A stretch of 64,000 bases of DNA from Pseudomonas saponiphila (lineage in GTDB: Bacteria; Pseudomonadota; Gammaproteobacteria; Pseudomonadales; Pseudomonadaceae). The notes under the pieces were generated by a model. The model saw nothing but the letters and a program-made list of their open reading frames with translations. It was not told where the DNA came from and searched no databases. The position numbers were made by a program, and so were the translations under genes. The stretch covers positions 1,661,501 to 1,725,500 of the forward strand of contig NZ_FNTJ01000001.1 of NCBI RefSeq assembly GCF_900105185.1, read 5' to 3'. Below, in pieces: positions 24,542 to 33,178 of the stretch (within the stretch, counting starts at the first letter, position 1; each line of letters begins with the position of its first letter).

Positions 24542-25495
24542 CTAACGGGTGTGAAGTCCGTCAATAAAACCGATGATCGACCGGCCCAGTTCTGCCGCCA
24601 GGGGCAGTTGCGGGTCCTTGTAGGAGGCCAGTTGGCGCTTGAGATCGTTGGGCACGATGCGCATGACGTGGTTCATGCCGTCGATCAGGGTCAGTTGGGC
24701 ATCCGGTTTGGCCGCCTTGAGTACCCGGGCGTCATCGACGCTGACCTGGATGTCGTTGCTGCCCTGAATGATCAGCGCTGGCATTTTCAGGCGGGCGAAG
24801 GCGGCGGCCGGGTCTTCGCGGAACAGGGTGATCAGATAGGGCTGTACGCTGGGACGGAAGATCACTTGCAGGGCAGGCGGCACATCGGTGTCCACCTGGC
24901 CGGCCTTGAGGCTGTCCAACAGTTCATTGCTGCGCACCATCAGTGCTGGCGGCAGGCGATAACTCAATTGCTGGCGCAGGACCTGATCCACGGGCCGGGC
25001 GGTGCCGGAGATGGAGATCACCCCCGCGGCATCCAGTTGCGGTGCGGCGAGGCTGGCGATCAGCGCCCCCTCGCTGTGGCCCAGTACGATCAATTGGCCC
25101 AGGCGTGGGTCGGCCTTGAGCTTGTTGCCCCAGGCCACGGCGTCGGCCACGTAGGCATCGAGCGTCAGGTTGCGTTCATCCGGGGTCGCCGCGAGGCTGG
25201 CTGCCACACCGCGCTTGTCGTAGCGCACGCTGGCGATGTTGTGCTTGGCCAGGACCCAGGCCAGGCGCTTGAGGCTGTCGTTGCGTCCGCCGTCGGGATT
25301 GTTGCCGTCGCGGTCGGTGGGGCCCGAGCCGGAAATGATCAGCACCACCGGCACGGGTTGCTCGGACTTGGGCAGCAGCAACGAGCCATACAGCTCGCCG
25401 TGGCCGGTGTCCAGGCTGACTGGGCGTTGCAGGACGGTGGCCTGGACCAGGCCGGTGAACAGGGAAAGGCTCAAGAGAAGGGCTCGCAGCATCAT
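24542..25495 (-). CDS. Exported alpha/beta hydrolase
   Basis: A 317-residue serine hydrolase. A signal peptide covers residues 1 to about 19 (LLLSLSLFTGLVQA). The oxyanion region is IISGSGPTDRDG near 54-65. The nucleophile elbow GHSEG at 139-143 places S141, and a conserved Asp lies in QGSNDIQV near residue 240. The His in GMNHVMR near 269 completes the triad. It likely acts in the periplasm on esters or peptides of unknown kind. ATG at 25495 follows an in-frame GTG one codon earlier. It is divergent from aroC, with 142 bases between. Confidence 0.88.
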   Translation of the reverse strand: MMLRALLLSLSLFTGLVQATVLQRPVSLDTGHGELYGSLLLPKSEQPVPVVLIISGSGPTDRDGNNPDGGRNDSLKRLAWVLAKHNIASVRYDKRGVAASLAATPDERNLTLDAYVADAVAWGNKLKADPRLGQLIVLGHSEGALIASLAAPQLDAAGVISISGTARPVDQVLRQQLSYRLPPALMVRSNELLDSLKAGQVDTDVPPALQVIFRPSVQPYLITLFREDPAAAFARLKMPALIIQGSNDIQVSVDDARVLKAAKPDAQLTLIDGMNHVMRIVPNDLKRQLASYKDPQLPLAAELGRSIIGFIDGLHTR

Positions 25496-25637
25496 CACGC
25501 CATCATGGATAAGGTGCCAGTTGGACTCGGGCAGCGGCAGAAGGTTCGAGGATGAACTAGTTGGGTAGCCTGCGTATACTTGCGCCCTTCAGTAATCCTG
25601 ATTGAGTTATTTCGGCTGATTTCACGGAGCTCCCCGC

Positions 25638-26729
25638 ATGTCCGGCAATACCTACGGCAAGCTGTTCACTGTCACCACCGCGGGCGAAAGCCATGGCCCG
25701 GCGTTGGTCGCCATTGTCGACGGCTGCCCGCCGGGTCTTGAGCTGTCACTGGAGGATTTGCAGCGTGATCTGGACCGGCGCAAGCCCGGTACCAGTCGGC
25801 ACACCACCCAGCGCCAGGAGCCCGACGAAGTCGAGATCCTTTCCGGAGTGTTCGAGGGCAAGACCACGGGCTGTTCCATTGGCCTGCTGATCCGCAACAC
25901 CGACCAGAAGTCCAAGGACTATTCGGCGATCAAGGATCTGTTCCGTCCGGCTCACGCCGACTACACCTATCACCACAAGTACGGTATTCGCGATTACCGC
26001 GGCGGCGGTCGCAGCTCGGCGCGGGAAACCGCCATGCGCGTGGCGGCCGGGGCCATTGCCAAGAAATACCTGGCCACCCAGGGCATCGTGATCCGCGGCT
26101 ACATGAGCCAACTGGGGCCGATCGAGATTCCCTTCAAGACCTGGGATTCGGTAGAAGACAACGCCTTCTTCAGTCCCGATCCGGACAAGGTTCCGGAGCT
26201 TGAGGCCTACATGGATCAGTTGCGTCGGGATCAGGACTCGGTGGGAGCCAAGATCACCGTGGTGGCCGAAGGCGTGATGCCGGGTCTGGGCGAGCCGATC
26301 TTCGATCGTCTGGATGCCGAACTGGCCCATGCATTGATGAGTATCAATGCGGTCAAGGGCGTGGAAATCGGCGCCGGTTTCGCCTGCGTCGCCCAGCGCG
26401 GCACCGAGCACCGTGATGAACTGACCCCGCAAGGCTTTCTCAGCAATAACGCCGGCGGCATCCTCGGGGGCATTTCCTCGGGGCAGCCGATCATCGCCCA
26501 CCTGGCGCTCAAGCCGACGTCCAGCATCACCACCCCTGGGCGCTCCATCGATGTCGATGGCAACCCGCTGGACGTGATCACCAAGGGCCGCCATGACCCC
26601 TGCGTGGGTATTCGCGCCACGCCGATCGCTGAAGCGATGATGGCTATCGTGCTGATGGATCATCTGCTGCGTCACCGCGGCCAGAATGCCGACGTGCGCG
26701 TCAGCACGCCGGTATTGGGTCAGCTGTAA
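25638..26729 (+). CDS. aroC: Chorismate synthase AroC
   Basis: Eliminates phosphate from 5-enolpyruvylshikimate-3-phosphate to make chorismate, the branch point for aromatic amino acids and folate, using reduced FMN. The 363-residue chain shows the family signatures [14 protein letters not shown] (near residues 16-29), [18 protein letters not shown] (near 122-139) and [17 protein letters not shown] near 316-332. The ATG follows GGAGCTCCCCGC. The MFS transporter gene begins 28 bases after its stop, so the two are probably co-transcribed. Confidence 0.98.
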   Translation: MSGNTYGKLFTVTTAGESHGPALVAIVDGCPPGLELSLEDLQRDLDRRKPGTSRHTTQRQEPDEVEILSGVFEGKTTGCSIGLLIRNTDQKSKDYSAIKDLFRPAHADYTYHHKYGIRDYRGGGRSSARETAMRVAAGAIAKKYLATQGIVIRGYMSQLGPIEIPFKTWDSVEDNAFFSPDPDKVPELEAYMDQLRRDQDSVGAKITVVAEGVMPGLGEPIFDRLDAELAHALMSINAVKGVEIGAGFACVAQRGTEHRDELTPQGFLSNNAGGILGGISSGQPIIAHLALKPTSSITTPGRSIDVDGNPLDVITKGRHDPCVGIRATPIAEAMMAIVLMDHLLRHRGQNADVRVSTPVLGQL

Positions 26730-26757
26730 TGGCGGTTCTGCCAGTCGCCACGGCCTG

Positions 26758-27915
26758 ATGGCCGGGGCGACGCTGCCGTACTGGCGGCTTTCCAGCTTCT
26801 ACCTGTTCTACTTCGCCCTGCTGGGGTCGACCGCGCCGTTCCTGGCGTTGTATTTCGATCATTTGGGTTTTTCCAGCGCGCGGATCGGTGAGCTGGTGGC
26901 CATTCCCATGCTCATGCGTTGCGTAGCGCCCAACCTGTGGGGCTGGCTCGGTGATTACACTGGCCGGCGCCTGGCAATCGTGCGTTTTGGCGCGTTCTGC
27001 ACCCTGGTCTGCTTCTCCCTTATCTTCGTCAGCAAGAGCTACGCCTGGCTGGCGATGGTCATGGCCCTGCATGCCTTCTTCTGGCACGCAGTGCTGCCAC
27101 AGTTCGAGGTGATCACCCTGGCGCACTTGCAAGGGCAGGCCTCTCGCTACAGCCAGATCCGTCTCTGGGGCTCCATCGGTTTCATTTTTACGGTGGTCGC
27201 GATGGGCCGCTTATTCGAGTGGTTGAGCCTGGATATCTATCCCGTGGCGCTGGTGCTGATCATGGCGGGGATCGTGCTCAGCAGCCTGTGGGTGCCCAAT
27301 GCCCGCCCCGTGGTTCAGGGGCCGCGCCTGGCCGGGGACGGATTTCTCAAGCAGTTGCGCGGTCCCGGGGTACTGGCGTTCTACCTGTGCGTGGCGTTGA
27401 TGCAAATGAGCCATGGGCCCTACTACACCTTTCTGACCCTGCATCTGGAAGGTCTGGGTTATACCCGCGGCCTGATCGGCATGCTTTGGGCCCTGGGAGT
27501 AGTGGCCGAGGTGCTGATGTTTCTGGCCATGACCCGGATTCTCGCGCGGTTTTCCGTGCGCCGGGTGCTGTTGGCGAGTTTTCTGTTGGCGGCGCTGCGC
27601 TGGTTGCTGCTGGGCAGTCTGGCCGAGTATTTCTGGATGCTGTTGCTGGCGCAGGTGTTGCACGCGGCCACCTTCGGCAGTTTTCACGCCGCGTCGATTC
27701 ATTTTGTCCAGCGCAGTTTCGGTGCGCGCCAGCAAGGCCAGGGGCAGGCGTTGTATGCCGCGCTGGCTGGAACCGGTGGCGCGCTGGGGGCCTTGTATGC
27801 CGGCTACAGCTGGAACGTCCTGGGCGCAACATTGACCTTTAGTATTGCCAGCGTCGCCGCCATGGCCGCAGCCGTTATCATTGCCACCCGCATGCAAGAG
27901 GAGTTGCCGTCATGA
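26758..27915 (+). CDS. MFS transporter, HcaT/LacY-like group
   Basis: A 385-residue major facilitator with 12 predicted membrane helices. The N-terminal start LPYWRLSSFYLFYFALLG and the loop WGWLGDYTGRRLAIV (the conserved loop 2-3 motif) place it near the HcaT/PP-type permeases. The substrate is unknown; aromatic acids or nucleoside-like compounds have been proposed for relatives. ATG at 26758 (MAGATLPYW) is chosen because the upstream open frame overlaps aroC. It overlaps the next gene, mtnD, by four bases (ATGA), so carrier and mtnD are translationally coupled. Confidence 0.88.
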   Translation: MAGATLPYWRLSSFYLFYFALLGSTAPFLALYFDHLGFSSARIGELVAIPMLMRCVAPNLWGWLGDYTGRRLAIVRFGAFCTLVCFSLIFVSKSYAWLAMVMALHAFFWHAVLPQFEVITLAHLQGQASRYSQIRLWGSIGFIFTVVAMGRLFEWLSLDIYPVALVLIMAGIVLSSLWVPNARPVVQGPRLAGDGFLKQLRGPGVLAFYLCVALMQMSHGPYYTFLTLHLEGLGYTRGLIGMLWALGVVAEVLMFLAMTRILARFSVRRVLLASFLLAALRWLLLGSLAEYFWMLLLAQVLHAATFGSFHAASIHFVQRSFGARQQGQGQALYAALAGTGGALGALYAGYSWNVLGATLTFSIASVAAMAAAVIIATRMQEELPS

Positions 27916-28457
27916 GCAGCCTGTCCGTCTACCACGTATCCAGCCCGGACCTGCCGAACAAGGTTCTGACCCATTTCGACGATATCGCGGCGACCCTGGC
28001 CGAGCAGGGCATTCGCTTCGAGCGCTGGCCGGCCACCACCCGCATCGCGCCGGGCGCCAGCCAGCTAGAGGTGCTCGACGCCTATCGAGAGCAGATCGAC
28101 CGGTTGATGACCGAGCAGGGGTATCTCAGCGTCGACGTGATCAGCCTCAACCGCGACCACCCAAACAAAGCCGAACTGCGCGCCAGCTTTCTCGACGAAC
28201 ATCGCCATGGCGAGGATGAAGTGCGATTTTTCGTGGCCGGACGCGGTCTGTTTTCCCTGCACATCGACGACTACGTCTATGCCGTGCTCTGTGAAAGAAA
28301 TGACCTGATTTCGCTGCCTGCGGGCACTGCGCATTGGTTCGATATGGGCGAGGAACCCAATCTGGTGGCCATCCGTCTGTTCACTAATGCGCAAGGCTGG
28401 GTCGCCAATCCGACCGGCGACGCCATCGCCAGCCAGTTCCCGCGGCTGGAAGACTAG
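27912..28457 (+). CDS. mtnD: Acireductone dioxygenase MtnD
   Basis: Cleaves acireductone to formate and the 2-oxo acid precursor of methionine (iron form) in the methionine salvage pathway. All metal ligands of the characterised Klebsiella enzyme are conserved: H97 and H99 in EHRHGEDE, E103, and H141 in AHWFDMG. The cupin barrel and 181-residue length are standard. Its start overlaps the MFS gene by four bases. In P. aeruginosa, as I recall, mtnB lies before mtnD and mtnC after it. Neither is next to it here. A hairpin and a convergent gene follow. Confidence 0.94.
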   Translation: MSSLSVYHVSSPDLPNKVLTHFDDIAATLAEQGIRFERWPATTRIAPGASQLEVLDAYREQIDRLMTEQGYLSVDVISLNRDHPNKAELRASFLDEHRHGEDEVRFFVAGRGLFSLHIDDYVYAVLCERNDLISLPAGTAHWFDMGEEPNLVAIRLFTNAQGWVANPTGDAIASQFPRLED

Positions 28458-28478
28458 GCACGAGGAACAACGGCCATA

Positions 28479-28506
28479 GGCCGGTCCCACGCAACGTGGG
28501 CCGGCC
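28479..28506. repeat. Long hairpin between convergent mtnD and the DUF3509 gene
   Basis: GGCCGG plus CCCACG pair with CGTGGG plus CCGGCC around a 3-base loop, with one bulged T. It has no T-tract. It could act as a two-way transcription barrier or be a degenerate REP. Confidence 0.5.
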
Positions 28507-28528
28507 AGCCGAACCATGGCAGCAGGCC

Positions 28529-28807
28529 TTATGCGCTGTGGTAGGTCGGCAGGGCAAAGCGGTTCTGGCTTTGCAGCATGGAAATCTGTGGCAGTTCACT
28601 GGCCTGTTCGGCCAGATCCCGACGAATCGCGCTGATGGCCCAGGACAGTTGGTCGGCGGCGTGCAGCTGCGCGTAGGAAATCGAACGCTTGAACACTTTG
28701 CCTTCGCTGTTGCGCAGGGTCAGCAGGATGCCGCCGTCGGGACGAGGCTGGGTGGTGACTTCGAAGTTGGAGAACAGGGAGGAGAATTTTTCTTGGATCA
28801 GGCTCAT
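28529..28807 (-). CDS. DUF3509 family protein
   Basis: A 92-residue soluble protein starting MSLIQEKFSSLFSNFEV and containing GGILLTLRNSEGKVFKRSISY and LSWAISAIRRDL, which fit the small Pseudomonas DUF3509 family of unknown function. There are no membrane segments or Cys residues. The ATG at 28807 follows a GGAGCTGAT-like site. Upstream lies the AT-rich end of a long gap, which should hold its promoter. Confidence 0.85.
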   Translation of the reverse strand: MSLIQEKFSSLFSNFEVTTQPRPDGGILLTLRNSEGKVFKRSISYAQLHAADQLSWAISAIRRDLAEQASELPQISMLQSQNRFALPTYHSA

Positions 28808-29487
28808 GTCTATCAGCTCCGTTAGCTCTTGAATGGCAAGCGTGAACGGATAGGTGCAGTGATTGTGCCAGTATTGTTTTTTTAAAAAGTCCTTTTAAAT
28901 CAATTAGTTATTATTTTTGTTGAAATCGTGATTCGTGCAAATTGCATGAAAGGCCATCGTGCATCCTGCATTTTGCAGGCCGGCGGCGGGTTGGGGCTGG
29001 CCTGGGCATGAGGGTGTGACTGCAGGCTCCGGCGCAAAATTCACTCGCTGATGCGGGGGTTGCAGCCTTCGGCAGAACGCAGCGGGTGAGATACAAAAGT
29101 TTGCAAAAACTCCGTGTACAGTCTCGCGACCGCTGACGTATTTTTCAGCCAGTCGCGCCGTTTCAAATCGGCCTTGGCCCTTTGCCAAAGACCTTTGCGA
29201 GGCGTGTCTGTGACATGGAATGGTTGTGGCGTGATCGAGCGATCCAGCCCACCAGATAATAAAAATACCAGGACGCCCTCCATGAACGGTCCCACCGCTC
29301 CACTGCCGGTGCTGTCAGCAGCGCTACGTTCGTTGTTCTTCCGTCCCGTCCCGGGATCCATCCACCGCCTCTGCTTGTCTGTTGCCGACACTAGGGGCGT
29401 AGCGCCCGGTTGATTCTTGTTCCAGAACTTGTCACGTCCGACCTGTGTGGTCGGGGCACAGACCTTTGTCTTCGAACCGGAGTCAGC
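28808..29487. other. 680-base gap between DUF3509 and acyl-CoA synthetase genes, no gene supported
   Basis: Positions about 28860-28935 are strikingly AT-rich for this genome, and the rest is GC-rich. Open frames give unlikely proteins. One 43-codon frame at 29282-29413 has a weak AGGA site but no recognisable content. The promoters of the two flanking divergent genes must lie here. I found no convincing operator, tRNA or IS sequence. Confidence 0.5.
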
Positions 29488-31326
29488 ATGAACAAGCACA
29501 ATAGCGACATGATCACCTGGGGCATGATGCTGCGTAAGCTGCCCTCCATTGCCAGGGCCCTGCCGCGGGTGGTGCGCGGCGTCAGGGCGGGCAACATCGA
29601 CAAGCCTGATCAGGCCTGTGGGCTGGGCTGGAGTTTCGAGCAGGCGACCTTGCGCAATCCCGATGGGCCGGCCTTGTTGTGCGGCGAGCGGGTTCTCAGT
29701 TATTCCCAGGTCAATCAGTGGGCCAACCGTATCGCCGCCTACCTGCACGATCGGGGCATCGGCAAGGGCGATGTGCTGGCGATCTTCATCGAAAACCGTC
29801 CGGAACTGCTGGTCACGGTGCTGGCGGTGGCCAAGCTCGGCGGGATCTGCGCCATGCTCAACACGGCCCAGACCCACAGCGTGCTGGCGCATAGTCTGCA
29901 GTTGGTGAAGCCGGCGGGAATCATGCTGGGCGGTGAGTTGCTGGCGGCCTATGGCGCGGTGCGCGATCAGGTGGGTATCGACCCGCAGCGCACCTGGTTC
30001 GTGGCCGATCAGGATACCCTCGTCGATCCGGGCAGTGCCCCGGAGGGGATGCTCAACCTGATGCGCGAGAGTGCCGGTTATCCCGCAGACAATCTGCAGC
30101 AGACCCAGCAGATCTTCTTCAATGACCCCTGCTTCTATATCTATACCTCCGGCACTACCGGGCTGCCCAAGGCGGGGATCTTCAAGCATGGGCGCTGGAT
30201 GCGCACCTCCGCCGGTTTCGGCACCATTGCCTTGGATATGCGGCCCGACGACGTGGTGTATTGCACCCTGCCGCTGTACCACGCCACCGGGTTGTGCGTG
30301 TGCTGGGGCTCGGCCATCACCGGGGCGTCGGGATTCGCCATTCGCCGCAAGTTCAGCGCCAGTCAGTTCTGGGATGATGCGCGTCGCTACAAGGCGACGA
30401 CCCTGGGCTACGTCGGTGAGCTGTGTCGCTACCTGATCGATCAGCCAGGCAGTGCGCAGGACACCGAGCATGGTGTGCTGAAAATGATCGGCAACGGCCT
30501 GCGCCCAGGAGTCTGGAGCGAGTTCAAGCAGCGTTTCGGCGTCGCTCATGTCTGTGAGCTGTACGCGGCCAGCGACGGCAATATCGGTTTCAGCAATATC
30601 CTCAACTTCGACAACACGGTGGGGTTTTCCCTGATTCCCTGGGCGTTGGTGGAGTATGCCCACGACACCGGGGCGCCACTGCGCAACAGCCAGGGCTTCA
30701 TGCAGAAGGTGGCCAAGGGCGGTCAGGGCCTGCTGTTGGCGAAGATCGACGACAAGGCGCCGCTGGATGGCTACACCGATCCGGAGAAGAACCTCAAGGT
30801 GATCCTCAGGGATGTGTTCGAGAAGGGCGATTGCTACTTCAACACCGGTGACTTGCTGCGCGACATCGGTTTTGGCCATGTGCAGTTCGTCGATCGGCTG
30901 GGGGATACCTATCGCTGGAAAGGCGAGAACGTTTCCACCACTGAAGTGGAGAACATTCTCCTGGGGCATCCGCAGATTGCCGAAGTGGTGGCCTATGGCG
31001 TTGAAATCCGTAACACCAACGGCCGGGCGGGGATGGTGGCGATCACCCCCGCGCAGTCCCTGGCGACCCTGGATTTCAGCGAATTGTTGCAATTTGCCCG
31101 GCAGCAGTTGCCGGCGTATGCCGTGCCGCTGTTTCTGCGGATCAAGGTGAAGATGGACACCACCGGCACTTTCAAATACCAGAAAAGCCGCCTCAAGGAG
31201 CAGGCATTCGACCTGGAGCAGGTGGCTGATGATCCGGTCTACGCCTGGTTGCCGGGGTCGGACACTTACGTGCGGCTGACCCCGCCGATTCTGGCGGACA
31301 TTCAGGCCGGACGCCTGCGTTATTGA
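29488..31326 (+). CDS. Long-chain acyl-CoA synthetase (FadD6/FATP type)
   Basis: Activates long or very long chain fatty acids with ATP and CoA. The 612-residue adenylate-forming enzyme has the P-loop motif YTSGTTGLPKAG, the A5-like motif YAASDGNIGFSNI near residue 360, and GDTYRWKGENVSTTEVE, the hinge with FATP-type residues. The catalytic Lys lies near the end in TGTFKYQKSRLKEQ. A hydrophobic patch near the N-terminus may associate with the membrane. ATG at 29488 follows CCGGAGTCAGC. It stands alone, with the ankyrin gene 97 bases after it. Confidence 0.9.
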   Translation: MNKHNSDMITWGMMLRKLPSIARALPRVVRGVRAGNIDKPDQACGLGWSFEQATLRNPDGPALLCGERVLSYSQVNQWANRIAAYLHDRGIGKGDVLAIFIENRPELLVTVLAVAKLGGICAMLNTAQTHSVLAHSLQLVKPAGIMLGGELLAAYGAVRDQVGIDPQRTWFVADQDTLVDPGSAPEGMLNLMRESAGYPADNLQQTQQIFFNDPCFYIYTSGTTGLPKAGIFKHGRWMRTSAGFGTIALDMRPDDVVYCTLPLYHATGLCVCWGSAITGASGFAIRRKFSASQFWDDARRYKATTLGYVGELCRYLIDQPGSAQDTEHGVLKMIGNGLRPGVWSEFKQRFGVAHVCELYAASDGNIGFSNILNFDNTVGFSLIPWALVEYAHDTGAPLRNSQGFMQKVAKGGQGLLLAKIDDKAPLDGYTDPEKNLKVILRDVFEKGDCYFNTGDLLRDIGFGHVQFVDRLGDTYRWKGENVSTTEVENILLGHPQIAEVVAYGVEIRNTNGRAGMVAITPAQSLATLDFSELLQFARQQLPAYAVPLFLRIKVKMDTTGTFKYQKSRLKEQAFDLEQVADDPVYAWLPGSDTYVRLTPPILADIQAGRLRY

Positions 31327-31423
31327 TTCTGTCTATGGCGGTTCTTGGCAAAAAAGGGATGACAGGCCGCGGCCGGCTTGGGGACACTAGCGCCTTTCCG
31401 ATTGGCCGAACCTGGAGTTTCCG

Positions 31424-31942
31424 ATGACCGACAAAAGCCGCCAGATGACTGAAGACGAGGCCGCCCAGTTTGTCGAACAGGTATTCAACGTGGCCCGCCA
31501 GGGTGACGCACAGATGCTCGACAAGCTGGCGGCCAGTGGCCTGCCGGTCAACCTGCGCAACCACAAGGGTGACACCTTGCTAATGCTGGCCGCCTATTAC
31601 GGGCATGTGGACGCCGTGCAGGTGCTGCTCAAGCACAAGGCCGATCCCGAGATCCGCAACGACAATGGTCAGAGTCCGATTGCCGGCGCCGCCTTCAAGG
31701 GCGACCTGGCGGTGGTCAAGGCGTTGGTGGAGGGCGGCGCGCAAGTTGAGGGGGCGTCCTTTGACGGGCGGACCGCGCTGATGATGGCGGCGATGTTCAA
31801 CCGCTGCGAAATCGTCACCTACCTGATCAGTCAGGGCGCCGATCCCAAGGCGCGCGACAGCAATGGTGTCAGCGCCCTGGAAGCCGCCAAGACCATGGGC
31901 GCGATGGACACTGCCGCACAGCTGGAAAAACTCCTCGCCTGA
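31424..31942 (+). CDS. Ankyrin repeat protein, 172 aa
   Basis: A small cytosolic protein of about four ankyrin repeats. After an acidic N-terminal helix (about residues 1-30), repeats with the helix-loop pattern are visible: NHKGDTLLMLAAYYGH near 45-60, NDNGQSPIAGAAFKGD near 78-93, SFDGRTALMMAAMFNR near 111-126 and DSNGVSALEAAKTMGA near 145-160. These mediate protein binding, and the partner is unknown. No signal peptide is present. ATG at 31424 begins MTDKSRQMTEDEA. Confidence 0.9.
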   Translation: MTDKSRQMTEDEAAQFVEQVFNVARQGDAQMLDKLAASGLPVNLRNHKGDTLLMLAAYYGHVDAVQVLLKHKADPEIRNDNGQSPIAGAAFKGDLAVVKALVEGGAQVEGASFDGRTALMMAAMFNRCEIVTYLISQGADPKARDSNGVSALEAAKTMGAMDTAAQLEKLLA

Positions 31943-32056
31943 GCCGTCCGGGCCCGAGGGGCGAGAGCGCCAGGCCCGCCTAACAGGCGTAGGTCTGGCC
32001 GCGCACTTTAGGCTATCCTTCGCGCCTTCGAATTTCCTTGCCTTCAGGATGTGCCC

Positions 32057-32587
32057 ATGAAAACCGCCCTCATTGAACTCATCAGCAAAATCAGCTCCGG
32101 GTGCATGGGCGACGCCGAGATCCAGCAGATCGCCGACGAAGCGGCCCAGGCCTACGCCGACCCCCAGGCGTTCCTGGCAGCCAACCCGGACATCAACTAT
32201 GACGACAGCTTCCCCATTCCCCTGGGCGAGTGGGTGGTGGTTGGCAGCTTGCCGGATACCGTGCTGTTTCAGGCCGACACTTATGTCGACCTGTTCGCAC
32301 AGATCGTCGCTTCCTTCGGCAAGGACGTGCCTTTCAACATCAAGCCCAAGCAGTTGGCGAAGATCGATGCCTTGACGGCCTTGAACCGCATCCAGATCCA
32401 GATGGGCAGCATGAACCCGGAGAACGGCGGCTATGTGCTGATGAATTTCAGCCAGCTACTGGATGACGAGCTGCAGATGGTGCTGGTCTACGGCAATGAC
32501 CTGCCGCGAGTGCTGGAGCTGTGTGCCGAGGTCGGTATCGCCGCGGCGCCGGCCCTGGAAGCGCTGAAGATTGCCGTGCACGTCTGA
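32057..32587 (+). CDS. Hypothetical acidic protein, 176 aa
   Basis: Not recognised. An acidic N-terminal helical region (ISSGCMGDAEIQQIADEAAQ) is followed by an Asn/Asp-rich loop (ANPDINYDDSFPIPLGEW), beta-like segments, and a C-terminal helix ending LKIAVHV. No membrane segments are seen. The ATG at 32057 is preferred; a GTG two codons upstream is in frame. AGGA lies about 8 bases before it. The neighbours are single-gene units, which give no clue. Some resemblance to small immunity-type proteins crossed my mind but is not supported. Confidence 0.7.
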   Translation: MKTALIELISKISSGCMGDAEIQQIADEAAQAYADPQAFLAANPDINYDDSFPIPLGEWVVVGSLPDTVLFQADTYVDLFAQIVASFGKDVPFNIKPKQLAKIDALTALNRIQIQMGSMNPENGGYVLMNFSQLLDDELQMVLVYGNDLPRVLELCAEVGIAAAPALEALKIAVHV

Positions 32588-32671
32588 ATCACGGGCCTTG
32601 GTGCAACACAGCGGAACCCCGAAGACGGGCGGCTATCCTAAGGAGGCACACCATCATTTGGGAGCGACACC

Positions 32672-32863
32672 ATGGGTTCCACCTTCAATGGCCTGATTGG
32701 CCTGATCATTCTGGCTCTGGATATCTGGGCCATCATCAATGTGCTGAAAAGCGGCGCCGAAACCGGGATGAAGATCCTCTGGGTGCTGTTGATCATCTTC
32801 CTGCCGGTCTTGGGGTTGATCATCTGGGCCATTGCCGGGCCGCGAGGCAATGTGCGGCTTTGA
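32672..32863 (+). CDS. PLDc_N domain membrane protein, 63 aa
   Basis: A small two-helix membrane protein of the phospholipase D N-terminal (PLDc_N) family. Helix 1 is LIGLIILALDIWAIINVL (residues 8-25). The loop KSGAETGMK leads to helix 2, ILWVLLIIFLPVLGLIIWAIAG, followed by PRGNVRL. Family members of this length have no catalytic domain, and their role is unknown. An intrinsic terminator follows 27 bases past the stop. Confidence 0.85.
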   Translation: MGSTFNGLIGLIILALDIWAIINVLKSGAETGMKILWVLLIIFLPVLGLIIWAIAGPRGNVRL

Positions 32864-32890
32864 CCCGCGAAGGTTGCAAGATGAAGAAAA

Positions 32891-32909
32891 GGGCCGTGAG
32901 GCCCTTTTT
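32891..32909 (+). terminator. Intrinsic terminator after the PLDc_N gene
   Basis: GGGCC and GGCCC arms with a GTGA loop are followed by five T on the plus strand. Confidence 0.85.
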
Positions 32910-33178
32910 GTGTGTCTAAACATGCGTTGGACGAAATTTTCACAAAGCCTCAAAGACAATTCGCCGGCGTTTTTCCCCGAGCTGTAAATCCCTGCAATCT
33001 GTTGTTCCAGAGCTGTAGGAGGTGGGCTTGTCGGTAGTACCCACTAATCAATGGCAATGCCTTCAGTGATCGTGCAACATCTGCGCACCGCGTAATCCCC
33101 CGTCGCCCTGGCGACAAAAAGAGGGCAGAACGCTGCTTTTTCTTTGCAACTTAAACTTCCAATGGGTCCTAAAACGAC

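Noticed and set aside
29282..29413. A 43-codon frame before the acyl-CoA synthetase
   Set aside because: It has only a weak AGGA site, Pro/Leu/Arg-rich content and no recognisable feature.
29041..31092. A 683-codon minus-strand frame antisense to the acyl-CoA synthetase
   Set aside because: Low-complexity His/Gln/Arg-rich translation, no ribosome binding site, and full overlap with a recognisable adenylate-forming enzyme.
32057..32587. Possible secretion-system immunity protein
   Set aside because: Only a loose feel from the acidic composition. There is no toxin gene next to it and no motif to support it.
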